Below the pieces are notes generated by a model, which saw only the letters and a list, made by a program, of their open reading frames with translations, was not told the DNA's origin and did no database searches. A program made the position numbers and the translations under genes. From CAIYPH01 sp043744375 (lineage in GTDB: Bacteria > Pseudomonadota > Alphaproteobacteria > Acetobacterales > Acetobacteraceae), in assembly GCA_043744375.1 (NCBI GenBank), contig JAYTUU010000142.1, positions 1 to 47,331 of the forward strand: a stretch of DNA of 47,331 bases, written 5' to 3'. The stretch's first letter is position 1. Every line of letters begins with the position of its first letter. Shown here one piece after another: positions 8,142 to 16,461 of the stretch.

Positions 8142-8921
8142 ATGGATACGCAGGCGGCGGCCGATCTGATCACCACGCACTGGCGGGGTGGCACGTGTCT
8201 CGATGCACTGCCCGAGGGTTTGCGCCCAGTGACGCGGGCGCAGGGCTATGCGATCCAGATCGGTTTCGAGCGGCACTCTGCGGCGCCCGTTTATGGCTGG
8301 AAGATCGCCGCGACGAGCATGGCAGGGCAGCGCCATATCGGCGTGGACGGGCCGCTGGCCGGGCGTATTTTTGCCGAGCGGGTCTATGACGAAACCGCCG
8401 TGCTGCCGTTCGGCGCTAACCATATGCGGGTCGCCGAAGCGGAGTTCGCGTTTCGCATGGCGCAGGACCTGCCGCCGCGTGACGCCGCCTATTCGGTGGC
8501 GGAGGCCTTGGCGGCGGTGGCGACATTGCATCCGGCGATCGAGATCCCCGATAGCCGGTTTGTCGATTTCATCACCGCGGGCGCCGCGCAATTGATCGCC
8601 GATCTCGCCTGCGGCCATCAGTTCGTGCTGGGCGCTGCGACCACGGCGGCGTGGCGTGGCATCGACCTGGCGGCGCATCGGGTGACCGCCACAGTCTCGG
8701 ACGGGCCGCCGCAGCCGGGGATTGGCACGAATGTACTGGGCGATCCGCGAATTGCGCTGGCGTGGCTTGTCAACGAGCTTTCGGGCCTCGGGATCACTCT
8801 GCGTGCCGGCCAGGTGGTGACGACTGGCACCTGCGTCACGCCGCTGCCGATCGCGCCGCATGACACGGTGGCAGCCGATTTCGGCGTGCTCGGCCGCATC
8901 GCCATCCGCTTCGGCGCCTGA
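8142..8921 (+). CDS. 2-oxopent-4-enoate hydratase / fumarylacetoacetase-superfamily protein
   Basis: 259 residues. YGWKIAATSMAGQRHIGVDGPLAGRIF (about 50-76) and VAEAEFAFRMAQDLP (about 97-111) are the MhpD-family signatures, the second carrying the acidic metal-binding cluster. The C-terminal GITLRAGQVVTTGTCVTPLPI is the FAH-fold lid and core. Family members hydrate 2-oxo-4-enoates in aromatic meta-cleavage or decarboxylate oxo-diacids. No ring-cleavage dioxygenase or aldolase is next to it, so its pathway is unclear. ATG 8142 is chosen for GAGGACAGAAC before it; the longer frame to 7845 runs through the repeat and is not coding. Followed 14 nt later by the deacylase gene. Confidence 0.82.
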   Translation: MDTQAAADLITTHWRGGTCLDALPEGLRPVTRAQGYAIQIGFERHSAAPVYGWKIAATSMAGQRHIGVDGPLAGRIFAERVYDETAVLPFGANHMRVAEAEFAFRMAQDLPPRDAAYSVAEALAAVATLHPAIEIPDSRFVDFITAGAAQLIADLACGHQFVLGAATTAAWRGIDLAAHRVTATVSDGPPQPGIGTNVLGDPRIALAWLVNELSGLGITLRAGQVVTTGTCVTPLPIAPHDTVAADFGVLGRIAIRFGA

Positions 8922-8935
8922 ACAACGGAGGCCTC

Positions 8936-9445
8936 ATGCCTGTTCCCGCCCCTCTCGCCACCGCCTTCGCCGCCCTCGGCATCGCGCCCGCCTGTGTCGA
9001 GCATCCGCCGCTCCGCACGGTCGCCGACGCCGAGGAACATTGGGACAAGCTCACGGGCATGGCGGTCAAGAACCTGTTCATCAAGGATGCTGGCAAGCAG
9101 TACTGGCTCGTCGTGCTGCCGGCCGAGCGCTCGGTTGATCCCAAGATGCTGGCGCCGATCATCGGCTCCAAGCGGATTTCCTTCGGCTCGGCCGAGGACC
9201 TCAAGGCTATTCTCGGCGTCGAGCCAGGCTCGGTCACGCCGCTTGCCGCGATCAACGATCGCGAGAACCAGGTGCGCATCGTGCTGCATGCGGCCATGCT
9301 CGATGCGCCGGCCGTGCTCGTTCATCCGCTGGTGAACACGGCGACCGTGATCCTGCCGCCGCAGGATCTGCTGCGCTTCCTCGCCGCTCATGGCGCGGCC
9401 CCGGCGATCGTGGACCTGTCCGCCGCCTTCCGCGTGTTGGCGTAA
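8936..9445 (+). CDS. YbaK/ProX-type aminoacyl-tRNA deacylase
   Basis: A 169-residue single-domain protein of the YbaK/prolyl-tRNA synthetase editing family, closest in appearance to free-standing ProX/PrdX proteins that hydrolyse Ala-tRNA(Pro). Seen: EHPPLRTVADAEEHW (about 21-35), KNLFIKDAGKQYWLVVLPA with the conserved lysine (about 44-62), SAEDLKAILGVEPGSVTPLAAIND (about 80-103) and HPLVNTATVILPPQDLLRFL near the end. ATG 8936 has a GGAGG site. It trails the hydratase gene by 14 nt but the functions look unrelated; shared transcription is probably incidental. Cytoplasmic. Confidence 0.88.
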   Translation: MPVPAPLATAFAALGIAPACVEHPPLRTVADAEEHWDKLTGMAVKNLFIKDAGKQYWLVVLPAERSVDPKMLAPIIGSKRISFGSAEDLKAILGVEPGSVTPLAAINDRENQVRIVLHAAMLDAPAVLVHPLVNTATVILPPQDLLRFLAAHGAAPAIVDLSAAFRVLA

Positions 9446-9528
9446 GCGGCGCGAGGCGGGGCGCTGGCCTTCCTCGGCTCCATGGTCCAAAACTGCCGCC
9501 GAACGGCTGGAGGCCCAGGGATATCCCG

Positions 9529-10551
9529 ATGCGTGCATTGCAACTGATCGACGAGCGCGACATCCAGCTTGTGCATCGCGACCCGCCACCGCCGCCTGGG
9601 CCCGGCGAGGTGCAGCTACGTGTGCGCATTGTCGGGCTGAACCACATCGACGTGTGGGGCTGGCGGGGGATGGCGTTTGCCAAGCGCAAGTTCCCCTTCA
9701 CCGTCACCACCGAGGCGATGGGCGAGATCGCGGCGGTGCATCCAGATGTGACGGGGTTTGCGGTCGGCCAGCGCGTGGTGCCGTTTGGCGCGATCACCTG
9801 CGGCGTGTGCCGGGCCTGCCGCGAAGGGCGGGACAATCTGTGCGAGGCGGTTTCGGGCATCCGCGGCTTTCACATCGACGGCTTCGCGCAGGAGCTGATC
9901 AATCATCCCGCACGGCTGATCATCCCCGTGCCCGACGGCGTTTCCGACCGCGCTGCCGCCTGCGCGCCGGTGGCCTATGGCACGGTCGAGCACATGCTGT
10001 TCGACAATGCGCGGCTGGAGGCGGGCGAGACCATTCTCGTGCATGCCGGCGGCTCCGGCATCGGCACGATCGCGATCCGCATCGCCAAGGCGCTCGGCTG
10101 CACGGTGATCACCACGGTGGGAAGCGAGGAGAAGGCCGTGAAGGCGCGCGCGCTGGGAGCCGATCACGTGATCAACTACCGCACCGAGCGGTTCGAGGGC
10201 GTGGTCCGCAAGCTGACGGCCAAGAAGGGCGTCGATGTGGTGTTCGAGCATGTCGGCGCGGATACCTGGAGCGGCTCGCTGCTCAGCCTGCGCAAGGGCG
10301 GGCGGCTGGTAACGTGCGGGGCCACCTCGGGGGCGTCGGGCAGCATCAACCTGATGCAATTGTTCCAGCAGCAGTATCGGATTTTCGGCTCTTTCGGCGC
10401 ATCGAAGCGCAACATCGCCGCCGCCATGGACCGGATGGCCGCCGGCGTGCTGCCGGTGATCGACACCGAATACGCGATGGAGGATTTCGGCGCCGGGTTG
10501 GAACGGCTGCACCAGCGCGACGTCTTCGGCAAGATCCTCGTCAGGTTGTAG
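9529..10551 (+). CDS. zinc-type medium-chain dehydrogenase
   Basis: 340 residues. Four cysteines C91, C94, C97 and C105 form the structural zinc lobe, and GGSGIGTIAIRIAKALG (about 174-190) is the nucleotide-binding glycine motif. The usual catalytic-zinc cysteine is missing: the region reads GLNHIDVWGWRG (36-47), so the reaction may be reductase-like rather than classical alcohol oxidation. The next gene, 1 nt later, is an LpxL-family acyltransferase. The adh-lpxXL pair is a known end of the rhizobial acpXL gene cluster for very-long-chain acyl transfer to lipid A, so this protein may act in that pathway. That role is inferred from synteny. Confidence 0.85.
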   Translation: MRALQLIDERDIQLVHRDPPPPPGPGEVQLRVRIVGLNHIDVWGWRGMAFAKRKFPFTVTTEAMGEIAAVHPDVTGFAVGQRVVPFGAITCGVCRACREGRDNLCEAVSGIRGFHIDGFAQELINHPARLIIPVPDGVSDRAAACAPVAYGTVEHMLFDNARLEAGETILVHAGGSGIGTIAIRIAKALGCTVITTVGSEEKAVKARALGADHVINYRTERFEGVVRKLTAKKGVDVVFEHVGADTWSGSLLSLRKGGRLVTCGATSGASGSINLMQLFQQQYRIFGSFGASKRNIAAAMDRMAAGVLPVIDTEYAMEDFGAGLERLHQRDVFGKILVRL

Positions 10552-10552
10552 C

Positions 10553-11446
10553 ATGAAGCGGCGCCTCGCCAGGCTTGCCGACTCCATCCTCGGCGGCCTC
10601 GTCGGCTTCCTGTTCGCGGTGCTCCGGGCCTTCAACCCCGATCGCGCCTCGAATGCGTGCGGCTGGCTGGCACGCCATGTCGGTCCCTGGCTGAAGGAGC
10701 ACCGCATCGGGCGGCGGCAGTTGCAGGCGGCTTTTCCCGACAAGAATGCCGCCTGGATCGACGCCACGCTGAACGGGGCATGGGACAACCTCGGCCGGGT
10801 CGTCGGCGAGTATGTCCATCTCGATCGTCTCTGGGACTTCGACCCGGCGCATCCGGATGCCGGGCGCATGCTCACCGATGCCGGGCCGGTGCTGGAGGAG
10901 CTGCGCGCCGACGGCAAGCCGGCGTTGCTGTTTGCCGCCCATCTGGGGAACTGGGAACTGCCCGCCGTCGCCGCCGCCGCGCATGGATTGGCCGCCGCCG
11001 TGGTCTACCGGATGCCCAACAGCAAATCCGTCGCCGCCCGCGTGACCGCCATCCGCGCCGGGCTGATGGGCCGCCTGATCCGCAGCAGGCGCGAGGCGGT
11101 GTTCGAAATGGCCACGGCGCTGAACAATGGTGAGCATCTCGGCATGCTCGTGGACCAGTTTTTTGCCCGTGGCGTCGATGTCGAATTCTTCGGCCGCACC
11201 TGCAAGGCGAACCCGACCTTGGCGCGGCTGGCCCGGCAGTACGATTGCCCCGTCTACGGCGTGCGCATCATCCGTCTGCCCGACCGCCGCTTCCGGCTCA
11301 CGACCACCGGCCCGCTCGATCTGCCGCGCGATACCGACGGACAGATCGACGTCGCGGCCGCCGCACAGGTGATCACCGGCGTGGTCGAGGGCTGGATTCG
11401 CGAGCATCCGGACCAGTGGCTGTGGTTCCATCGGCGATGGCGCTGA
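10553..11446 (+). CDS. lipid A late acyltransferase, LpxL/LpxXL family
   Basis: 297 residues, similar in length to bacterial lauroyl/myristoyl acyltransferases. AAHLGNWELPAVAAAAHG contains the essential H-x4-E motif (about residue 125-130), and a second conserved block reads LGMLVDQFFARGVDVEFFGR (about 198-217). A hydrophobic N-terminal segment (ADSILGGLVGFLFAVLRAF) should anchor it to the inner membrane, where it would transfer an acyl group from acyl-ACP to lipid A. It starts 1 nt after the dehydrogenase stop and overlaps the OafA-type gene by 10 nt, so all three are coupled. Whether the chain is ordinary or very long is not visible. Confidence 0.87.
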   Translation: MKRRLARLADSILGGLVGFLFAVLRAFNPDRASNACGWLARHVGPWLKEHRIGRRQLQAAFPDKNAAWIDATLNGAWDNLGRVVGEYVHLDRLWDFDPAHPDAGRMLTDAGPVLEELRADGKPALLFAAHLGNWELPAVAAAAHGLAAAVVYRMPNSKSVAARVTAIRAGLMGRLIRSRREAVFEMATALNNGEHLGMLVDQFFARGVDVEFFGRTCKANPTLARLARQYDCPVYGVRIIRLPDRRFRLTTTGPLDLPRDTDGQIDVAAAAQVITGVVEGWIREHPDQWLWFHRRWR

Positions 11447-12579
11447 GCCCCTCGACATCCGGCCGGCGCGACGATATCGAGCTCTTGCGCGTGCTCGCCT
11501 GTGCCGCGGTGATGCTGTTGCACGCCCTGCTGATCTTCTCTCCCGAGCCGCTCTATCACTTGAAAAGCCCGGCCGTCGTGCCGGTTGCCGGCTACGCGGC
11601 CGAGTTCCTGCGTGTCACCACCATGCCGCTGTTCTTCCTGATCGCCGGCTGGTCCGCCGTGAGTTCGCTGCGAAAACGCGATGTCGGAACCTACCTGCGC
11701 GAGCGTGCCAGCCGCATTCTGGTGCCATTGCTGACTGGCATGGTGCTGTTCTGCCCGCTGATCAAATACATCGAGCTGCGCGGCGGGCGCGACCTGCGGC
11801 CGGCCGGCTTCCGCCTGGTCGCGCCGCTGCAGGACGGCTTCGTGCAGTTCGCCGGGAAATTCTTCACGCGGGTGAACATGGCGACCTGGTCGCATCTCTG
11901 GTTCCTCGCCTATCTGCTGGTGATCTCCATCGCCCTCCTGCCGTTGCTGCGCCACTTGGCGCGGCGCCCCCCCGTTGATCGCCTGCCCCCCGCTTGGGCC
12001 GTCTACGCACCGGGTGGCGCAGTTGCCGCGCTGCTCATGGCCGTCGGCGGCTATTGGCCGTATTTTCCGAACCTCTATGCCGATTGGGGGAACGTCGCGT
12101 ACTACGCTGTCTTTTTCGCCGCCGGCGGCGTGCTCGCGGGCTGGCCCGGCTTCGAGACCCGGTTGCGTGCCGAATACCCGACCCTTCTGCTGCTCACCGT
12201 CGCAGGCTTCCTCGGTATCGTCGCGTTCGGCGAAACCATCATCGGGCGCCTGTTCGTCGGCATCACCGCCTGGTCCTGTGCTGCCGGCGCTATCGGCCTC
12301 GCGGGCCGCCACAAGCCACGGTCAACGCCCGTACTGGCCTATCTCAGCCGCGCCAGCCTGCCCGCCTACGTGCTGCATCATTTGCCACTGCTTGCGATCG
12401 GGCTGCTGGTGATGCCCATTGAAGTGCCATGGCCAATCCAGATCATGCTGATCTGGATTGCGACCATGGTCATCACCCTGGGCGCCTATCACGTCATGGT
12501 GCGTCCCTGGCGCATCAGTCGCGCCTTGTTCGGCATGGCGGAAGGGCCTCCGGCGGCAAAGGGGCAGGGACCCCTTTGA
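11437..12579 (+). CDS. acyltransferase 3 (OafA/OatA-like) membrane protein
   Basis: 380 residues with about ten hydrophobic segments. The N-terminus RRDDIELLRVLACAAVMLLHAL contains the R-x10-H pattern of the Acyl_transf_3 family, and SHLWFLAYLLVISIALLPLL is the family's second landmark. These proteins O-acylate surface sugars or lipids. ATG 11437 lies inside the upstream gene; the longer frame back to 11245 is a shadow. The last ten or so residues (PPAAKGQGPL) and the stop are encoded by dispersed repeat copy C, so the C-terminus has been replaced or extended by a repeat insertion. Context with LpxL suggests envelope lipid or LPS modification. Confidence 0.85.
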   Translation: MALSPSTSGRRDDIELLRVLACAAVMLLHALLIFSPEPLYHLKSPAVVPVAGYAAEFLRVTTMPLFFLIAGWSAVSSLRKRDVGTYLRERASRILVPLLTGMVLFCPLIKYIELRGGRDLRPAGFRLVAPLQDGFVQFAGKFFTRVNMATWSHLWFLAYLLVISIALLPLLRHLARRPPVDRLPPAWAVYAPGGAVAALLMAVGGYWPYFPNLYADWGNVAYYAVFFAAGGVLAGWPGFETRLRAEYPTLLLLTVAGFLGIVAFGETIIGRLFVGITAWSCAAGAIGLAGRHKPRSTPVLAYLSRASLPAYVLHHLPLLAIGLLVMPIEVPWPIQIMLIWIATMVITLGAYHVMVRPWRISRALFGMAEGPPAAKGQGPL

Positions 12580-12600
12580 TCCCCCGGACTCGCCGCCGTG
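12546..12600 (+). repeat. dispersed GC-rich palindromic repeat, copy C
   Basis: CCTCCGGCGGCAAAGGGG then a 6-nt loop then CCCCTTTGATCCCCCGGACT. The arms AAAGGGG and CCCCTTT are at 12558-12564 and 12571-12577. It matches the reverse complement of copy D (35344-35395) over most of its length. It overlaps the end of the acyltransferase gene, supplying its last codons and TGA, and its stem-loop lies between two convergent genes, where it could act as a terminator. Confidence 0.8.
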
Positions 12601-13524
12601 TTACTTCGCGGGTTGCGGCACCTTTGGCTTCAGTGCGCCGGGAATCGCGAAGTAGCGGTTCGTGAGGCCCTTCTGGTTTTCGTAGATCGAGCCTTGCAGA
12701 TCGGCGATCGGCCAGGGCAGGCGCACCGGCACGGCGGTCAGGCGCGGCGTCAGCGTGGGTTCGCCGGAGACCATCAGCGCGTTCCACGCATCGAGGCTCT
12801 TCGGCGTGATCATGAACGGCCAGGCGTCGGCGGCGCGGAACTGGAACAGCAGCAGGCGGCGATCCTTGTTGGAGGTGTTCACGGCTGAGCCATGGACGGC
12901 GCGGACATGGTGGATGCTGATCGAACCGGCTTTGCCTGTCAGCGAAATGGCCTTGCTGTAGTCGACCTCATTCTTGGTCGGGTCCATCGCGCCGCAGAAC
13001 TTGCCGTTGGAGTGATGGTCGAATACCACCGGACCTTGGTGGCTCCCGGGGATGATCATCAGCGGGCCGTTTTCCTCCTCCATGTCGTCCATCATCACGC
13101 CGACGGCGGCGAGATCGTCATTGGAGTGCGGATAGAACGCCCAGTCCTGATGCCATTCCACGGCGGCGCCGAAATTGGCGGACTTGAGGTTCAACTTAGC
13201 GGTGTCAAAACGAATATTCGGCCCCCACAGGCTCGCCAGCGCACCGATGATGCCGGGATGACGCATCAGAGCGGCATAGGCGGGGTCGTGCAAATGCGGC
13301 GCCTTGATGCGGCGCAAGCGGGGCTGGGACGGCGTGTGGGTGTCCTCGAGGTCGAAGATGTCATTATGCGTGGTTACCGCGCGCGATCGCTCGACGAACA
13401 TGTCGGTCACACGGCGCAGCTCCACCATTTCGGCGATGGACAGCACGTTGGGCACAACAATGGCGCCGACCTCGTTGTATTCATCGATGTGTGCCTGAGT
13501 AAGCATGGGGGTCTGGGTGAGCAT
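12601..13524 (-). CDS. phytanoyl-CoA dioxygenase (PhyH) family protein
   Basis: A 307-residue Fe(II)/2-oxoglutarate-dependent oxygenase. The facial triad is visible: H125 and D127 in EWHQDW and the distal H211 in HHVRAVHGSAVN, followed by a basic pair (DRRLLLFQ) that would hold 2-oxoglutarate. MMDDMEEENGPLMIIPGSHQGP is the usual core strand pattern. Start 13524 is preferred because GGGAGAAAAC precedes it; the longer frame to 13695 lacks family-like sequence. Substrate unknown: relatives hydroxylate small amphiphilic or secondary metabolites. It is divergent from the AT-hook protein, with a 334-nt gap between starts. Confidence 0.88.
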   Translation of the reverse strand: MLTQTPMLTQAHIDEYNEVGAIVVPNVLSIAEMVELRRVTDMFVERSRAVTTHNDIFDLEDTHTPSQPRLRRIKAPHLHDPAYAALMRHPGIIGALASLWGPNIRFDTAKLNLKSANFGAAVEWHQDWAFYPHSNDDLAAVGVMMDDMEEENGPLMIIPGSHQGPVVFDHHSNGKFCGAMDPTKNEVDYSKAISLTGKAGSISIHHVRAVHGSAVNTSNKDRRLLLFQFRAADAWPFMITPKSLDAWNALMVSGEPTLTPRLTAVPVRLPWPIADLQGSIYENQKGLTNRYFAIPGALKPKVPQPAK

Positions 13525-13858
13525 GTTTTCTCCCGCGCATTGAGCGCCATCAGCCGCGGATGTTCCGCTTGCCGAGCTCTGATGCGCAGACTTAGCAAGC
13601 TGTTGGCCCGCTCGACAATAACGAAAATTTCTTGTGCGACGCAGCAAATTGGTGCTCGGGGCATCGGAAACCGCAAAAAAGCCGGCGATAACCAATATTT
13701 ATCTTGCATCCTGGACGTCGGCGGAGTTGTTTTCTCTCGGTTGACAGCGGTGTCGATTCGCGCCACCCAGCCACTCGGCCGCCGAGCCGCCGGAAAACCG
13801 GCATTTTCTCGCATCCACGCAATGAGAATTTATTGCGCGTTTTCGACCCAGGAGCATC
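13525..13858. other. 334-nt divergent intergenic region
   Basis: No convincing ORF or RNA was seen. The stretch is less GC-rich than its surroundings and holds a GATAA-N7-TTATC dyad, a TTGACA-like hexamer at about 13741 and runs of A/T near 13620-13640 and 13825-13840. It should carry promoters for both the PhyH gene and the AT-hook gene. I could not assign clear -10/-35 pairs. Confidence 0.5.
13687..13703. promoter_or_regulatory. candidate operator dyad GATAA-N7-TTATC
   Basis: A 5-bp inverted repeat spaced by 7 nt (one helical turn apart) in an AT-rich patch of the divergent PhyH/AT-hook gap. The geometry fits a dimeric regulator site. No regulator gene is adjacent, so this is a weak candidate. 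Confidence 0.25.
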
Positions 13859-14692
13859 GTGACAGACGATCATAGCCCAACCGGCCCCAACGCCGGCGCC
13901 CCGCCCGACCAGGACGAAGCCCGCATGCGCAAAGCGCTCGGCCTGACCGATAAGCGTTCACAATCCGAAGCACGGCCGAACAGCCAGGCTTTCAAACAGA
14001 GTCCGGCCTCGCGCGGCGGGTCCGATGCGCAGAAGCGGCGCTTTGTCCGCGACGGCGAGGTGAAGGTTACCATGGTCACCGGCACCCGTGGCGGCGAGCC
14101 GGTGCAGCAGCGCCGAACGTTCAATCCGGGCAATCCCGGCGTGAACGAGCAGGCCGAGGCATCGCAGTCGGCGTTGCGCGGCGAGAAGTCTGCGCGGGAA
14201 GTCGCCGAGCGGGCATTGCGCGAGGCGCAGGCGACGATCCAGGATTTGCGCATCAAGCTCGGCCATGTCGCGTTAGCGCGTGACGAGGCCATCGAGACCG
14301 CGCGCCGTGCCGAGGCAGCCCGCTCCGCGTTCGCGCAGGAGTTGCAGGCGGTACAGACCCGGCTGTCGATCGAGGTGTCCGCCCGCGCCCGCGCCGAGCG
14401 GGCCGCGCAGAGCCTGCCGCCGCTGCCCGAGGCTCTGCCGCCGCCGGAAATTATCGCGCGTGCAGTGCCAGAGGCGGCGCCGGCGAAACGGCGTGGCCGT
14501 CGCACCAACGCGGAAATCGCGGCCGCGGCCGCGGCGCTTGTCGCCACCCCTGTGCCCGCCGTCGCCAAGCGTGGGCCCGGACGGCCGCGCAAGGAACGGC
14601 CACCCGTGGTGGAAGCGGAGCCCGAGCCCATCCAGTGGTGGCTCCCTAAATTCGCCAAGGGGAAGAGCAAGGGTCGGCGCCGTTCGGCCTGA
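13859..14692 (+). CDS. AT-hook, coiled-coil hypothetical protein
   Basis: 277 residues starting at GTG 13859, with AGGAG seven nt upstream. The N-terminal 100 residues are polar and disordered-looking. A heptad-rich helix runs from about 100 to 185 (ALRGEKSAREVAERALREAQ and following), predicting a coiled coil. The tail has two basic AT-hook-type cores, KRRGRRTN (about 213-220) and KRGPGRPRKERPP (about 240-252; GRPRK is the classical minor-groove core), and ends with IQWWLPKFAKGKSKGRRR. This suggests a dimeric or oligomeric DNA-binding nucleoid protein. No domain name is recognised. The CYP153 operon starts 120 nt downstream; any regulatory link is speculative. Confidence 0.75.
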   Translation: MTDDHSPTGPNAGAPPDQDEARMRKALGLTDKRSQSEARPNSQAFKQSPASRGGSDAQKRRFVRDGEVKVTMVTGTRGGEPVQQRRTFNPGNPGVNEQAEASQSALRGEKSAREVAERALREAQATIQDLRIKLGHVALARDEAIETARRAEAARSAFAQELQAVQTRLSIEVSARARAERAAQSLPPLPEALPPPEIIARAVPEAAPAKRRGRRTNAEIAAAAAALVATPVPAVAKRGPGRPRKERPPVVEAEPEPIQWWLPKFAKGKSKGRRRSA

Positions 14693-14812
14693 CAGCGTTG
14701 CCTTCCGCTCCGGTTCAGCTATGACGATACCAACGCAGGAACGCCGATCGTCGGCGGCCGGGGGCTGAACTCTGTCCGTAGCGGGTCGATCGCAGATGGA
14801 GAAACGACGGGC

Positions 14813-15133
14813 ATGCCGAAGATCACGTTCATCGAGCACAATGGCACGGCGCACACGGTCGAGGCCGTCAGCGGCCAGTCGGTCATGCGCGCCGCGGTTG
14901 ACAATAATGTTCCGGGTATCGATGCCGATTGCGGCGGCGAGTGCGCGTGCGCGACATGCCATGTCTATGTCGATGCCGCCTGGCCGGACCGGGGCGGCGC
15001 GCGCTCGGAAACCGAGGAGACGATGCTGTCCTTTGCCGCCGGGACCGCGGAGAATTCCCGCCTGTGCTGCCAGATCACGATGACCGACGCACTCGACGGC
15101 CTCGTCGTGTCAATGCCCGAGGGCCAGCACTGA
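14813..15133 (+). CDS. [2Fe-2S] ferredoxin, adrenodoxin type, of the CYP153 system
   Basis: 106 residues. Cluster ligands are C40, C46 and C49 (CGGECACATC) and C86 (RLCCQI), with the adrenodoxin-type spacing. It is the electron carrier between the reductase at 16462 and the P450 at 15195. GGAGAAACG precedes ATG 14813. Order here is ferredoxin, P450, reductase. C44 and C85 are additional cysteines beyond the four ligands. Cytoplasmic. Confidence 0.93.
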   Translation: MPKITFIEHNGTAHTVEAVSGQSVMRAAVDNNVPGIDADCGGECACATCHVYVDAAWPDRGGARSETEETMLSFAAGTAENSRLCCQITMTDALDGLVVSMPEGQH

Positions 15134-15194
15134 TCCGGCCAGCACTGGTCACACCGGATACCCGTCCCATAGTGAACAAACCGGAGGCACGCCC

Positions 15195-16454
15195 ATGAAC
15201 CGCATCTCGATGGACACGCTGCACGCCGCCCGTGACCGCGCCTGGTCGACCCCGCTGTCCAGCCTCAACGTCGCCGATCCGCAGTTGTTCCATGACGACG
15301 CGTTCTGGCCGTTCTTCGAGCGTCTGCGCCGCGAGGACCCGGTGCATTACTGTGCCGACAGCGAGTTCGGCCCCTACTGGTCGGTGACCAAATACAAGGA
15401 CATCATGGCGGTGGACACCAACCACAAGGTGTTCTCCTCGCTCTCCACGCTCGGTGGCATTTCCATCCGCGACCAGCGCGCCGATTTTCCGCTGCCGATG
15501 TTCATCGCCATGGACCCGCCCGTTCATGACGCCCAGCGCAAGGTGGTCACGCCCATCGTGGCGCCGGGCAATCTCGCCATTCTCGAACACACCATCCGCG
15601 AGCGCGCCCAGACCATCCTCGACGGCCTGCCGCGCGGCGAGGAGTTCGATTGGGTGGATCGTGTATCGATCGAGCTGACCACGCAGATGCTGGCGACCCT
15701 GTTCGATTTTCCATTCGCTGACCGGCGCAAGCTGACCCGCTGGTCCGACGTTGCGACCGCCGTGCCGATGCCCGGCGGGATCGTCGAGTCCGACGAGCAG
15801 CGCCAGCAGGAACTGCGCGAATGCGCCGGCTATTTCATGAATTTGTGGAACCAGCGCGTGAATGCGCCGCCGAGCAATGATCTTGTCTCAATGCTCGCGC
15901 ACGGCGAATCGACGCGGAACATGACCCCGCAGGAATTCCTCGGCAACCTCATCCTGCTCATCGTCGGCGGCAACGACACCACGCGGAACTCGCTGACCGG
16001 CGGGCTGTACGCGTTCAGCAAGTTCCCCGAGCAGTATCAGAAACTGCGGGCGAACCCGGCGCTGATCGACAGCACGATCCCCGAGATCATCCGCTGGCAG
16101 ACGCCGCTCGCCCATATGCGCCGCACCGCCATGGCGGACACCGAGCTTGCCGGCAAGCACATCAAGGCCGGCGACAAGGTGATCATGTGGTACGTCTCCG
16201 GCAACCGCGACGAGGACGCCATCGAGAACCCGAACGAGCTGGTCATCGATCGCGCCCGCCCGCGCCAGCATCTGTCGTTCGGCTTCGGCGTGCATCGCTG
16301 CGTCGGCAATCGCCTGGCCGAGATGCAACTGCGCATCGTCTGGGAGGAAATCCTCAAGCGTGACCTCGATATCGAGGTGCTCGGCGAACCCGGCCGCGTG
16401 TTCTCCACGTTCATCAAGGGCTATACCAGTCTGCCAGTGCGCATCCGGAACTGA
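15195..16454 (+). CDS. cytochrome P450 CYP153, alkane/fatty-acid terminal hydroxylase
   Basis: 419 residues, normal for CYP153. Heme-binding SFGFGVHRCVGNRL with C369; I-helix GGNDTTRNSLTGG; E-x-x-R helix in PEIIRWQTPL. Long stretches agree with remembered CYP153A6 sequence: FGPYWSVTKYKDIMAV, MFIAMDPPVHDAQRK, VSIELTTQMLATLFDFP and GDKVIMWYVSGNRD. The family hydroxylates medium-chain n-alkanes and related chains at the terminal carbon, using a ferredoxin and a ferredoxin reductase, both encoded alongside. GGAGG lies 8 nt before ATG 15195. Family call is firm; the actual chain length preference cannot be read. Confidence 0.94.
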   Translation: MNRISMDTLHAARDRAWSTPLSSLNVADPQLFHDDAFWPFFERLRREDPVHYCADSEFGPYWSVTKYKDIMAVDTNHKVFSSLSTLGGISIRDQRADFPLPMFIAMDPPVHDAQRKVVTPIVAPGNLAILEHTIRERAQTILDGLPRGEEFDWVDRVSIELTTQMLATLFDFPFADRRKLTRWSDVATAVPMPGGIVESDEQRQQELRECAGYFMNLWNQRVNAPPSNDLVSMLAHGESTRNMTPQEFLGNLILLIVGGNDTTRNSLTGGLYAFSKFPEQYQKLRANPALIDSTIPEIIRWQTPLAHMRRTAMADTELAGKHIKAGDKVIMWYVSGNRDEDAIENPNELVIDRARPRQHLSFGFGVHRCVGNRLAEMQLRIVWEEILKRDLDIEVLGEPGRVFSTFIKGYTSLPVRIRN

Positions 16455-16461
16455 GTGCGTC

